From Neocallimastix lanati (nom. inval.) (lineage: Eukaryota; Neocallimastigomycota; Neocallimastigomycetes; Neocallimastigales; Neocallimastigaceae), in contig JACVTC010000326.1 in the NCBI GenBank assembly GCA_016946835.1, forward strand, positions 1 through 45,864: 45,864 nucleotides of DNA, read 5' to 3'. Both the position numbers and the translations under genes were made by a program. Below, in pieces: positions 21,577 to 31,455 of the stretch (its first letter is position 1; the number at the start of each line of letters is the position of its first letter). The notes beneath the pieces are model-generated. The model had not been told where the DNA came from and made no database searches. It saw only the letters and a list, made by a program, of their open reading frames with translations.

Positions 21577-22011
21577 TATTCATAAAATAATTTTTAATAT
21601 CTTAAATTAAGATGAAAATCAATTTAAAATAATAATTAAATATTTATTGCTTTGAATTATGTAAATACTATTAATTTATGTAAATACTATTAAATTTCAT
21701 TAATCCAATTTTTTTTTTTTTAAATTTTAAAAATATCTTTGTATATATTTTAGAACTAATTTCTAATTTATATTATTATATGAGGTATAATAAAAATATA
21801 AATAAAAAAATAATAATAATAAATTTTATAACTATATATATATATTATTTAATAGAATTAGTAAGATTTTAATAATATTTAAAATTTTTATAAATAATAA
21901 ATTAAAGTCAAAGAAAATCCTTGTAAAATGATTGGTTATAATATTTAAAATTAATTTAATAAAATATAATCATAACAAAAAATTATATATATATATATAA
22001 ATATTAAAAAA
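21577..22011. promoter_or_regulatory. Divergent intergenic region with an 18-bp direct repeat
   Basis: Separates the 5' ends of the 1983-aa gene (minus) and the ankyrin gene (plus), so both promoters should lie here. The element TTATGTAAATACTATTAA occurs twice in direct tandem at about 21658 and 21676. It could be a binding site or a chance duplication. The remainder is AT homopolymer and (TA)n tracts. Confidence 0.45.
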
Positions 22012-23220
22012 ATGAATTTTTTGAATGATGATAAAATTAAATACTATAACAAATTTATAGTTAAACTTTTAAAAGAATATAATATTTATAATAATAATAC
22101 ATCTTTACTTGAAATAAGAAAATTAATATGTTATTTAATTAAAAAAGATAATTATGATGATTTAAAAGCAGTTTTTGATATATTATTTGAATGTGATGTT
22201 AATTCTATTTTACTTTTACTTTTACATTATAAAAATAAAACAGAAATTTCTAAAAAAGAAATTGAAAAAATAATACATAAAAAAATTAAATCAAATTTAT
22301 ATATTAATTTTAATATAAAAGAAAACTGGCTTGATACTATATTTCATCCTCATTCTTTTGGAAGTATTTCACCCCTTCTAATTGCTTATTTTTATAATTA
22401 TGTAAAAATTATAGAATTATTAATCAATTATGGAGCCGATGTAAATATAAAAAATATAAACCATGAAAATTTATTAATTTGTTTATCTTATGGAGGACTT
22501 GATAATTATATTAAATCTGTAAAATCATTAATCAAAAATAATATAGATATATATTCAAAAGATAAGGATGGGAATACTGCTTTACATATTATCTGTACTA
22601 AATACAATGGTTATGAAAAATGTCATTTGGAATATTTATTAAATCAGGGTTTAAATGCAAATGAGAGAAATAATAAAGGTAATACTCCTTTAATGGAATT
22701 AAGTTACCATTCAGTAATAGATATTGGTATTCCAGTATTAATTAATTATGGTGCGAATGTAAATTTAGTAAACAATAAAGGTGAATCATCATTTTTAATA
22801 GCTTGTAAAAAAGGTAAATATAAAATAGCTTCAAGATTATATGAATATGGCGCTAATCCTTTTATAAAAGATAATGATAATAATTCAGCAATTCGTATAT
22901 TTATTAAAAATGAATGTGCATTTGATAATGATGCTTATTATGGTGAAATAGGATTTTTAAATTTTTTACTTGAAATTGGATTTGATATAAATGAAACTGA
23001 TAAAGATGGTGTAAGTTTATTAATGGAAGCATGTTATCTGGCAGATGCTTCTATATTTCTTCATTTACTAAGAAAGGGAGCAAATCTTTATATAAAAGAT
23101 AATAATGGTAACACAGCTTTATCAATTGCTAAATCTTCAAATAATTATTATATAAAACAATTTTTAATTGATCATGGTTATTTTTGGAAATTTTGTAACT
23201 ATAGTAAAAATAAAAAATAA
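22012..23220 (+). CDS. Ankyrin-repeat protein
   Basis: A 402-aa ORF without signal peptide. The first about 110 residues are helical and lysine-rich. From about residue 115 there are roughly eight ankyrin repeats with recognisable hallmarks: LLINYGADVN, DGNTALHII, KGNTPLMEL, LINYGANVN, LYEYGANPF, KDGVSLLMEA, LLRKGANLY, and NGNTALSIA near the end. Ankyrin stacks bind other proteins, so the role is as an adaptor with unknown partner. Large ankyrin families occur in fungi and in large DNA viruses; this copy is between two fungal secreted-protein genes and has no viral F-box-like C-terminus, which favours a host gene. Starts at the first ATG after a clear AT-rich leader. Confidence 0.85.
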   Translation: MNFLNDDKIKYYNKFIVKLLKEYNIYNNNTSLLEIRKLICYLIKKDNYDDLKAVFDILFECDVNSILLLLLHYKNKTEISKKEIEKIIHKKIKSNLYINFNIKENWLDTIFHPHSFGSISPLLIAYFYNYVKIIELLINYGADVNIKNINHENLLICLSYGGLDNYIKSVKSLIKNNIDIYSKDKDGNTALHIICTKYNGYEKCHLEYLLNQGLNANERNNKGNTPLMELSYHSVIDIGIPVLINYGANVNLVNNKGESSFLIACKKGKYKIASRLYEYGANPFIKDNDNNSAIRIFIKNECAFDNDAYYGEIGFLNFLLEIGFDINETDKDGVSLLMEACYLADASIFLHLLRKGANLYIKDNNGNTALSIAKSSNNYYIKQFLIDHGYFWKFCNYSKNKK

Positions 23221-23461
23221 ATTTATTAAATATATAATATAACATTTAATTTTTTAAAATATCTAACGATTTGAATTTTAACATTACCGTAGAAAATGTT
23301 TTTTTTTTTTTTTTTTTTCTAAAATTATATATCAATGTAGAATCATCTTCATTATATATAAAAGCTTTTAATATGAAATTATTTTATAATTCCTAAATAT
23401 TAATTTTTATAAAATGATTTTATTAATATTTTATATTCATAAAAAATTCATTTAATACAAA

Positions 23462-26400
23462 ATGAATATTACTAAATATTTTATTTCATTATTAATTGCT
23501 TTTATTATTAACGTTAATTGTAGTCCTTATAATCATTTGGATATACAATATGCTCCATTAATTTTATCAGCAGGAGACCATAATGGAAATATTGTTAGGG
23601 GAAAAGATGGTAAATATTTAAAAATTAATATTGCATCAAGTGAGGTTAATGATAAAGATAAACCTAATTATGAAGTTGATATTGTTGATATTGTTCCGGC
23701 ACTAGCGAAAATTAGAAAAGACAATAATAATGTTTTAAAAATTGAAAATAAATTCAAGGAGTTATATATAAAATCTGAACGATTAGCTACTTATAGAATG
23801 GATCATACATATGATGAATTAAATAATATTAACAGTGATGATAATTTATTTAAATTTTATACTTCTAGTTTATTTAATGGATATAAGAGTTCTTATAAAA
23901 TAATGAAAGATCAATTTGATAGACATGTTGAAGAAAAAGATTTGCTTAGATTTTTTGGTGTAAAAACAGTTAATGGTGATAAATCAATGGATATATTGAC
24001 TTTTTTCAATAAAAAATATGAACTTGATAATAAAGATAGAAAATATAATCAAAAAAATAGGCAAAATCGGAAAATTGATGCTAATGATAGAAATAATGAA
24101 TTATTTATAGAATCTATTAGAGAAAAAAGAGAATTTAAACCTGTTGATAAAGATAGAAATCATATTAATGGAAATGATCTTAAAAAATTTGAAATATTTA
24201 TAGAAATATCAAAATTATGTAGAGAACAAGAGAGATGTAGAAATTTATTTTTTAATGATAATAAAACATATTCACTATTATTAGAAAGAGGAGAGAATGA
24301 TAATATTTATCATTTTTTTGTTACTAACATCAATAATGGTGGTATACATCGATTTATAACAAAAAAAAATAAGGATGGAGTTTATACTATGAATGAAGAT
24401 ATTAATTTTCTAAGAAATAATGTCGCTATAAATAAATTAAATGGTCATAATAAATATACAGGTCAATTGGGAAATAATAAATATGTTCATATTAAAGGTA
24501 TTGGATTAGTTAAAGATTTTGAAACAAAAATTAGTGCTGAGGGAGAAATACTACAATCTGAAGATTATGGTGTGGATTTTGAAACTTTAATTAATGATGG
24601 AGAAATTAATATTGATTTAGCAAAAGATGATGTACTAAGTGATAAGATTATTGGCACCCGAGTTGCTAAAAAAGGAGATATTGACAAATATAATGAAAAT
24701 AATCCTGAACATAAAATTAAAAATGAGAATATTTTATGTGATTATTTTCATAAAAATTATATTTCACTTGGAGGTGAAACAATAAAATTTATAAAAGAAA
24801 GATCAAAAATATATGAAGATAAAGAAAAGTTTTATAATAAACAAAAAATGAGTAAAATTGAAGGAATATTTAAAAAATTAAATTCAGATGATTTAGATAA
24901 TAAGATATCAATGATAGAAAATATAATTAATAAAATAAATGAATATTATGAAGAAGAAAATAAAGGAAAAAGTAATAAAGAAATACAAAAAAATAATATT
25001 GAAAAAGATAATTTAATTAAGGATTTAAGAAATATGTATATTATAACAGAATCTAATTTTAAAGAACAATATTTTAATGATTATAAATATTCAGTAAAAG
25101 ATGAATTAGACAAAAAATATGAAAATGAATTTAATTTATATAAAAATGAATATATTAGAAATCATGAAGAAGAAATAAGAAATATACCTGAAGATAAACA
25201 AGAAAAATACATTAAAAGTATTTTTTATAATAGTAAAGATATAAATGAATTAAATAAAGAAATTGATAAAATATTGAAAGATAAATATATTAAGATAGAA
25301 GGAATAAATAAAAATGATTTTAAAAAAATTTATGAAAAAGAGCATGGAGACGATTTATCTTCTGAAGAAAAAAATAAAATTATTAATGAATTAGTTGAAA
25401 TAAATAATAATGATTATTCAAAAAAATATGATGAATGGAGTAAAACAAAAGATTATAAAAACAAAGGAAATGTATATCTTATGGAAAAATACATTAAGGA
25501 AAAAAATTTAGATTTTAAATTTAATAATGAATATGAAAATCTTAATAATGCCAAAAAATATAAAAAGCTACAAAGTTTCTTAAAAACTCAAAATAAAGTA
25601 GAAGATTGTAAAAAATATGTTGATAATTTAAATGAAAATGAAATTAAAGAAAATCTAAAAAGAGATTTTATATATGAACAAGGCAAAAATGAATATGAAA
25701 ATGAATGCAAAGAATATAAAAATTGTAAAAATGATGAAACTAAATTAACAGATCTAATTAATAAAAAATATTACACGAAAGAAAGATTTAATAAGTATTT
25801 GAAAATGTATTTAGAAGAATTAAAAAATAAAATTGATATTTTAAATTCATTTAAGTATGAATTTGAAATTATTGGAGATACAGCTGCACAGAATTCATTA
25901 GAAATAAATTATCCTGTTAATTATAATAATAGATTAACTACAGGTGACCATATACCATATTCATTTGTAGGTCCAATTAGTAGTGATGGTACTCATTTTC
26001 GTGAACAAATTGAAAATGTTAATTTAGTTAAATATGCATATGAAAAGGCTAAATTATCAAAAAATAAATATGAACAATGTATAGGTAAATTTAAAAGAGA
26101 TGGATCTTGTAAAGTATGTAATCAATTAAGAATTTTACAAGGTACATATATAGATACAACAACAATTGAAACATTAAGAATGCTCAAAGAAATGAAATTA
26201 GATCCTAATATATTACCATATACTACAGAAATTAATAGTATAAATGATATAAAACAACTATTAAAAGATGCTAATAAAAATGATAATATTTATAAATTTA
26301 TGGTCGATACTTATAAAAATAACCAAGGATCTTTTGACGAAGTACAAAGTGAACAATTTATTAAAAATATTAATAGTATTACTAATGAAAATATAATAAA

Positions 26401-28477
26401 ATATACCGATTCAAGATATTATGATAATGAAAATGATAATATAAGTGAAGAAGATATAGAGAATTTGTTAACATTACGTGCTGAAGCTCTTAGTTTACAT
26501 GAAAATAAATATGGTGAAATTGATGATTTAGAATTTGAAGAATTAAATAAAAATGATTCACAATCAAAGTACAATAAAGATCGATTTAAAAATATAATTA
26601 AAAAATTAGCTAATCTTGTTAAAATTAATCCAAATACGATTATTGATGCAAAGGACCCTAAATTAGCTATTAATAATTTATGTGAAAAATTAGATGAATT
26701 AGATGAAATAGAAGATATTGATAATATAAATAATGAATTAAAAGAACTTAAGTCTTTAAACGATTTTGAATTTTACCAAAATGAAGATACTTCCTTAAAT
26801 TCTGAAGTTATTCATTTATTATCTAATACTATTCGTGACAAAATAGGAGAAAATAGAGATGGAGATGAAGAAATTCGAGCATCGGAAAACAATTTAAAAA
26901 TTCTAAATAAAAGAAATCCAACCAAATCGTCTTATGAAGAATTTGCTGATGCTTTAGCATTTACAATATTAGCAGCTGGCAAAGAAGATGGTAGTCTAGC
27001 AAAAGAATTAGATGAAAATGGTAATTTAGTACCTATTAAAATTAATGTCTTGAATAATGGAGAAGAATCCTATATGGGAATTAATGAAATAATTCCTAGT
27101 TTACAAGGGTTACAAGGTAAAGAATTAGAAGATAAATTTCTTAAATTATATGAAATGTCCATGGTTTACTATTTAGAGAATTTTGATACATATTATGATG
27201 AGAATAAAAAAAGATTAATATATAGAAAAAAACCAATGAATACTATAAAAGATAGTAATCTATATTCCAATATAATTAAACCCTATAATATAAAAGATAA
27301 TGATGAAATTGAACATTTTGATTTAAGTTTTGATAATATGAATATCCATTATTCTACTGATACTGAATTAGATAATAAATTTAAGTCTTTTATATCGAGT
27401 ATTGATAATGAAGAATTAGAAAATATCGATATCAATAATAATGAAGATGTATCTAAAATAATGGATAAATATTGGAAAGAATCAAGCAAAGAGTCTACTA
27501 ATTATGATAAAGACAAAGAATCTTTATATAAAATCATCGCGCTACACTGTGCAAAAATGACAAAATGTAAAGAGCAATTTAAGAATACGAATAATAATAA
27601 ATTATCATTTAGTATTATTGATTATAGTAGTAAAGAAAAAGATGATAATATTAATAATTATTCTTTTATTTTGCATAACGATGAAACCGAACAAACTATT
27701 AATGAGTTTACTCTCCAACGAAACAATAAAGGTAATAGTTATAAATTAGATGAAATAAATAACTATAAAGAATATAGTTATAATGAAATTTATAATTATA
27801 AAAATGATAAAAATGCAAGTAAAGTAACAATTAATAATGAAAAATATCTTATGAAACCTGGCATAGGTCTTGTTGCGGAAGCTGGATATAACTTTGAAGA
27901 TTCTAATGGAAATATAGTGGAGCCAGAACAATATGCAGTAAAAAATTCAAATAGTAATAAAATTATTAATTGTGAAAGTATTGAAAGTAAATATGATGTT
28001 AAAAATAACGGCGAATACGATATGAATTTAGTGAAGGAAGAAGCATTAAATTTTAAATCCGTAAATAATGAAATGAAAATAAATGGCCAAACCAGTAATA
28101 TTCGAGATTCTGATGTTTTATTAGTAAAAGAAATAGGAGGAAAACTTTTAGAAAAAAGAGGAGCTAATAGTTCTAATAAAGATTGTAATTTATCTAATAA
28201 TGAAGTAAATGTACTTAATAATTATTCATACTTATTAATGAAGAATGATCTTTATGATGAAAATAAAGGTTTAATTCACTATGATAGTAATTTTGATACC
28301 AAATTTAATGAACTTAAGCAATCTACGAATATTCAGAATGAAATAAGAAAAGTTAAAAATGAACAAAAAGTCTGTTTATCCGGTAGTAACTGTTTGTCGG
28401 AACTTAAGATATCTAAAATTTATGATGTAGAAAATGAATTAACCGATTTATTACATACTCTTCAAACTAGGGGTTAG
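23462..28477 (+). CDS. Secreted 1671-aa protein with a duplicated module; 3' end replaced by telomeric repeat
   Basis: Signal peptide at about residues 1-20. A module of about 400 residues occurs twice, roughly at 25-430 and 1160-1590. Matching landmarks are a leading I-L-(S/A)-A-G stretch (near 34 and 1169), a shared Cx5C pair (near 248 and 1357), a GIGLV motif (near 350 and 1470), and a closing K-rich piece. Between them is a highly charged, probably coiled-coil region (about 440-810), then a segment with single cysteines and a CKVC pair (about 820-960). I recognise no known family and no catalytic motif. The last three codons (Thr-Arg-Gly) and the TAG stop run into GGGGTTA telomeric repeats, so the true C-terminus is probably lost and the ORF is a 3'-truncated gene. 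The rest of the frame is undamaged. Confidence 0.8.
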   Translation: MNITKYFISLLIAFIINVNCSPYNHLDIQYAPLILSAGDHNGNIVRGKDGKYLKINIASSEVNDKDKPNYEVDIVDIVPALAKIRKDNNNVLKIENKFKELYIKSERLATYRMDHTYDELNNINSDDNLFKFYTSSLFNGYKSSYKIMKDQFDRHVEEKDLLRFFGVKTVNGDKSMDILTFFNKKYELDNKDRKYNQKNRQNRKIDANDRNNELFIESIREKREFKPVDKDRNHINGNDLKKFEIFIEISKLCREQERCRNLFFNDNKTYSLLLERGENDNIYHFFVTNINNGGIHRFITKKNKDGVYTMNEDINFLRNNVAINKLNGHNKYTGQLGNNKYVHIKGIGLVKDFETKISAEGEILQSEDYGVDFETLINDGEINIDLAKDDVLSDKIIGTRVAKKGDIDKYNENNPEHKIKNENILCDYFHKNYISLGGETIKFIKERSKIYEDKEKFYNKQKMSKIEGIFKKLNSDDLDNKISMIENIINKINEYYEEENKGKSNKEIQKNNIEKDNLIKDLRNMYIITESNFKEQYFNDYKYSVKDELDKKYENEFNLYKNEYIRNHEEEIRNIPEDKQEKYIKSIFYNSKDINELNKEIDKILKDKYIKIEGINKNDFKKIYEKEHGDDLSSEEKNKIINELVEINNNDYSKKYDEWSKTKDYKNKGNVYLMEKYIKEKNLDFKFNNEYENLNNAKKYKKLQSFLKTQNKVEDCKKYVDNLNENEIKENLKRDFIYEQGKNEYENECKEYKNCKNDETKLTDLINKKYYTKERFNKYLKMYLEELKNKIDILNSFKYEFEIIGDTAAQNSLEINYPVNYNNRLTTGDHIPYSFVGPISSDGTHFREQIENVNLVKYAYEKAKLSKNKYEQCIGKFKRDGSCKVCNQLRILQGTYIDTTTIETLRMLKEMKLDPNILPYTTEINSINDIKQLLKDANKNDNIYKFMVDTYKNNQGSFDEVQSEQFIKNINSITNENIIKYTDSRYYDNENDNISEEDIENLLTLRAEALSLHENKYGEIDDLEFEELNKNDSQSKYNKDRFKNIIKKLANLVKINPNTIIDAKDPKLAINNLCEKLDELDEIEDIDNINNELKELKSLNDFEFYQNEDTSLNSEVIHLLSNTIRDKIGENRDGDEEIRASENNLKILNKRNPTKSSYEEFADALAFTILAAGKEDGSLAKELDENGNLVPIKINVLNNGEESYMGINEIIPSLQGLQGKELEDKFLKLYEMSMVYYLENFDTYYDENKKRLIYRKKPMNTIKDSNLYSNIIKPYNIKDNDEIEHFDLSFDNMNIHYSTDTELDNKFKSFISSIDNEELENIDINNNEDVSKIMDKYWKESSKESTNYDKDKESLYKIIALHCAKMTKCKEQFKNTNNNKLSFSIIDYSSKEKDDNINNYSFILHNDETEQTINEFTLQRNNKGNSYKLDEINNYKEYSYNEIYNYKNDKNASKVTINNEKYLMKPGIGLVAEAGYNFEDSNGNIVEPEQYAVKNSNSNKIINCESIESKYDVKNNGEYDMNLVKEEALNFKSVNNEMKINGQTSNIRDSDVLLVKEIGGKLLEKRGANSSNKDCNLSNNEVNVLNNYSYLLMKNDLYDENKGLIHYDSNFDTKFNELKQSTNIQNEIRKVKNEQKVCLSGSNCLSELKISKIYDVENELTDLLHTLQTRG

Positions 28478-28492
28478 GGGTTAGGGGTTAGG
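28468..28492 (+). repeat. Interstitial telomeric tract 1
   Basis: About 3.5 copies of GGGGTTA, reading G-rich strand rightward, directly fused to the coding sequence on its left and to a 2.9-kb element on its right. The G-rich 5'-to-3' direction fits a former right-hand chromosome end. Confidence 0.9.
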
Positions 28493-29044
28493 TTTTAAAT
28501 TCTTTTATTTATTTAAGATTTACAAAGTATTACATGTATTTGATAAATATAATAATTACAAGAATAAAATATAATAATATAAAAATTATTTAAAGTATTT
28601 ACTAAATATAACTATTATAAGAATTAATAAGTAATTTGAAATATTAAATATTATTACTAAGTTAAAATTAATAAAGATTTAACTAACTAATAAAATTATT
28701 TAATATTAAAATATTTAAAGTTTGATAAAAAATATAAATTTAAAGTTATTAAAATTTTGATCAAAAATAAATTTAAAGTTATTAAAGTTTTGATCAAAAG
28801 TAAATTAAAGTATTTAAAATTTTGATTAAAAAGTAAAACGGATATACTAAATATGTCCATTATCTAAAAAAGGAAAATATTCTAATTAACTATATCTAAG
28901 AGAAAATTTATGAAAATTTAACTAACTTAAAATTCGTATACTGAAATCCCATGAGGAATTTCAATATCTTGACTATCTCTAAAAGGAAATATTAAAATAA
29001 CTATTATTAAGTATTAATATCTATAAGTAAATATATCTAAAATA

Positions 29045-30240
29045 GATAATTATTATAAGTAAATAATTATATATGATAATAATCTAAGTATTATATAAGA
29101 TATTAATCTAAGTATATAACTATAAAAAGTAATAATAAAAATATATAATTATATAATTATTAAAATAAATAATTATATAAATGAATAAAATATATAATTA
29201 TAAATGAAATATAATTATATAATAAAATAAAAAATAAAAAATATAATTATTAAAATAAATAATTATATTAGATAATAATAAAAATATATAATTATAAGAA
29301 AATAATTATATAAGTGAATAAAATATAATAAAATATATAATTATTATAAGCAAATAATTATATAAGTGAATAAAATATATAATTATTATAAGCAAATAAT
29401 TATATTAGTGAAAAAAAAAATATATAATTATAAAAGATATATAAGTATATAATATAATAATAAAAATATATAATTATTAAAAGAAATAATTATATAAATA
29501 AATAATAAAATATATAATTATAAAAAGTATATAATTATATAAGTAAGTAAAAAGTATATAACTATTAAAAGAAATAATTATATAAGATAATGAAAAAATA
29601 TATAATTATTTAAAAATAAATAATTATATAAGTAAATAAAAGTATATAATTATAAAAGATATATAATTATATAAGTAAATAAAAGTATATAATTATAAAA
29701 GATATATAATTATATAAGTAAATAAAAAGTATATAATTATTTTAAGCAAATAATTATATAAGATAATGATAAAGAAAGTATATAATTATTTAAAATAAAT
29801 AATTATATAAGTAAATAATAAAAATATATAATTATAAAAGGTATATAATTATATAAGATAATAAAAAGTATATAATTATTAAAAGAAATAATTATATAAG
29901 AAAAAAGAGAAGTATATATAATTATTTAAAGAAAATAATTATATAAGAAATTAAAAAAAATATAATTATAAAAGATATATAATTATATAATAAAATAAAA
30001 TAAAAGTATATAATTATTAAAAGAAATAATTATATAAGATAATAAAAAATGTATAATTACTTAAAGTAAATAATTATACAAGAAAAGAAAAGAAGTATAT
30101 ATAATTATTAAAAGAAATAATTATATAAGATAATAATAAAAAGTATATAATTATAAAAATATAAAATTATATAAAATGATAAAAGTTTATATAAAATTAT
30201 ATAAAATGATAAAAATTTATATAAAATTATATAAAATGAT
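29045..30240. repeat. Degenerate palindromic AT array inside element copy 1
   Basis: Dozens of loosely repeated units containing TATATAATTATATA-like dyads separated by A-rich spacers such as AAGTAAATAAAAG. The same array is at about 32005-33215 in copy 2 with small insertions and deletions. Such dyads can form cruciforms or easily melting DNA, as in some replication origins, but function is not shown. Confidence 0.75.
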
Positions 30241-31054
30241 AAAAGTTTATAATTATTATCTAAAGATAATAACTATAATAAAATAAGAGTTAATAATTAA
30301 AAAATAAAGGGTAAATAAAGTAAAGTAATTATTAACCAAAGTAAATAAAATAAATAAAAAAAGGTAAGGTTGAAAGAATAATAAAGGTTATAAAAATATA
30401 ATTATTATAATGAAAAAAAATAAAAGGTATTATATAAATATTTAAATTATTATGAAGACATAATAAAATAAGATATATATATATAGAGATAATTTATAAA
30501 AGATAATTTATAAAAGATAAAAATAAAAATAAAATAAAAAAAGAATAAAAGAAAATAAAAAATAAAATAATAATTATTCTTATGTTATTTATATATAATT
30601 AAATAAAAAGATTAAAAAAAAATAAATCTTTTAATAATTTATATATAAAGGGAACACAAGAAAAATTTATAATAATTTATATATAAAGGGAACACAAGAA
30701 AAATTTTTAATATAAATTTTTTAAATATAAATATAAAAGAAGAATTATAATAAAAATTATAGAATTATATTAAAAGTAAAATAAAAGGATAACTATTGTA
30801 AAAGTTAAAAGGGTAAATAAAGAAAGGAAAAATTATAAAACTATATAATTAATAAAAATCTAATATGTAAATAAATAAAAAAAATATATTTTATACTAAA
30901 TAAAAACTATATATAAAATAATTTAATTCTTTAATAATAAATAATAAAATAATAATAAAAATTATTATAAAAATTATTTATTAAAAAATTATTAAATTAT
31001 TTTATATAAGAGAAAAAAAAATAAAATATTAAAAATTAAATGAATTAAAAAGTG

Positions 31055-31128
31055 CACTTTTAAAATAATTATTTAACATTATTTGTTTTTATTCTTTTAA
31101 AATAGTTTTAATAATTATTTTAAAAGTG
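31055..31128. repeat. Perfect 19-bp inverted repeat, element copy 1
   Basis: Arms 31055-31073 and 31110-31128 (CACTTTTAAAATAATTATT and its reverse complement), loop 36 nt. The same hairpin is at 33978-34051 in copy 2. Confidence 0.9.
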
Positions 31129-31362
31129 TAAATAAAAAAAAGTCAATAAAAAATTTTTTAATAACAATAAATAAAAATATAAAAAAAAATATAATTATTT
31201 AGAGTTATCAAAAATAATGTAGTACAAAAAATAAAAATAAATTTTTTTGTACCGCAAAATATATATAATAATTAATAAATAGATAAATATGAATTACCGT
31301 TATGATATAAAAAGATTTATAATAAATATAATTATTTAATAAAAAAAAAATAATTAAATAAT

Positions 31363-31437
31363 AAACCATAATGTATTTTGGATTATACATTAGGAGAAAA
31401 AACCATAATGTATTTTGGATTATACATTAGGAGAAAA
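31363..31437 (+). repeat. Two 37-bp terminal repeats, copy 1
   Basis: Two tandem copies of a 37-bp unit, each with the inverted arms TAATGTAT and ATACATTA around an 8-nt spacer, ending in TTAGGAGAAAA just before the telomeric tract. TTAGGAG is one base from a telomeric unit. Confidence 0.9.
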
Positions 31438-31455
31438 GGGGGGTTTAGGGTTAGG
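31438..31455 (+). repeat. Interstitial telomeric tract 2
   Basis: GGGGGGTTTAGGGTTAGG: a short, irregular telomeric tract in the same orientation as tract 1, between element copies 1 and 2. Confidence 0.85.

Larger units (their letters stand above)
28493..31437 (+). repeat. Telomere-bounded subtelomeric element, copy 1 (about 2.94 kb)
   Basis: Starts TTTTAAATTC right after telomeric tract 1 and ends in two 37-bp repeats just before tract 2. It has no protein-coding ORF of note. The left about 550 bp is unique-looking, with a near-palindrome around GGATATACTAAATATGTCC at 28849-28867 (mutated in one arm here, perfect in copy 2). About 29045-30240 is an array of degenerate units, roughly 25-60 bp, around the palindrome TATATAATTATATA. 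The right part has two copies of a unit with AAAGGGAACACAAG (near 30650 and 30688), a long perfect inverted repeat (31055-31128), and the terminal 37-bp units. Copy 2 is nearly identical. It resembles subtelomeric Y' elements of yeast in layout only. Confidence 0.85.
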
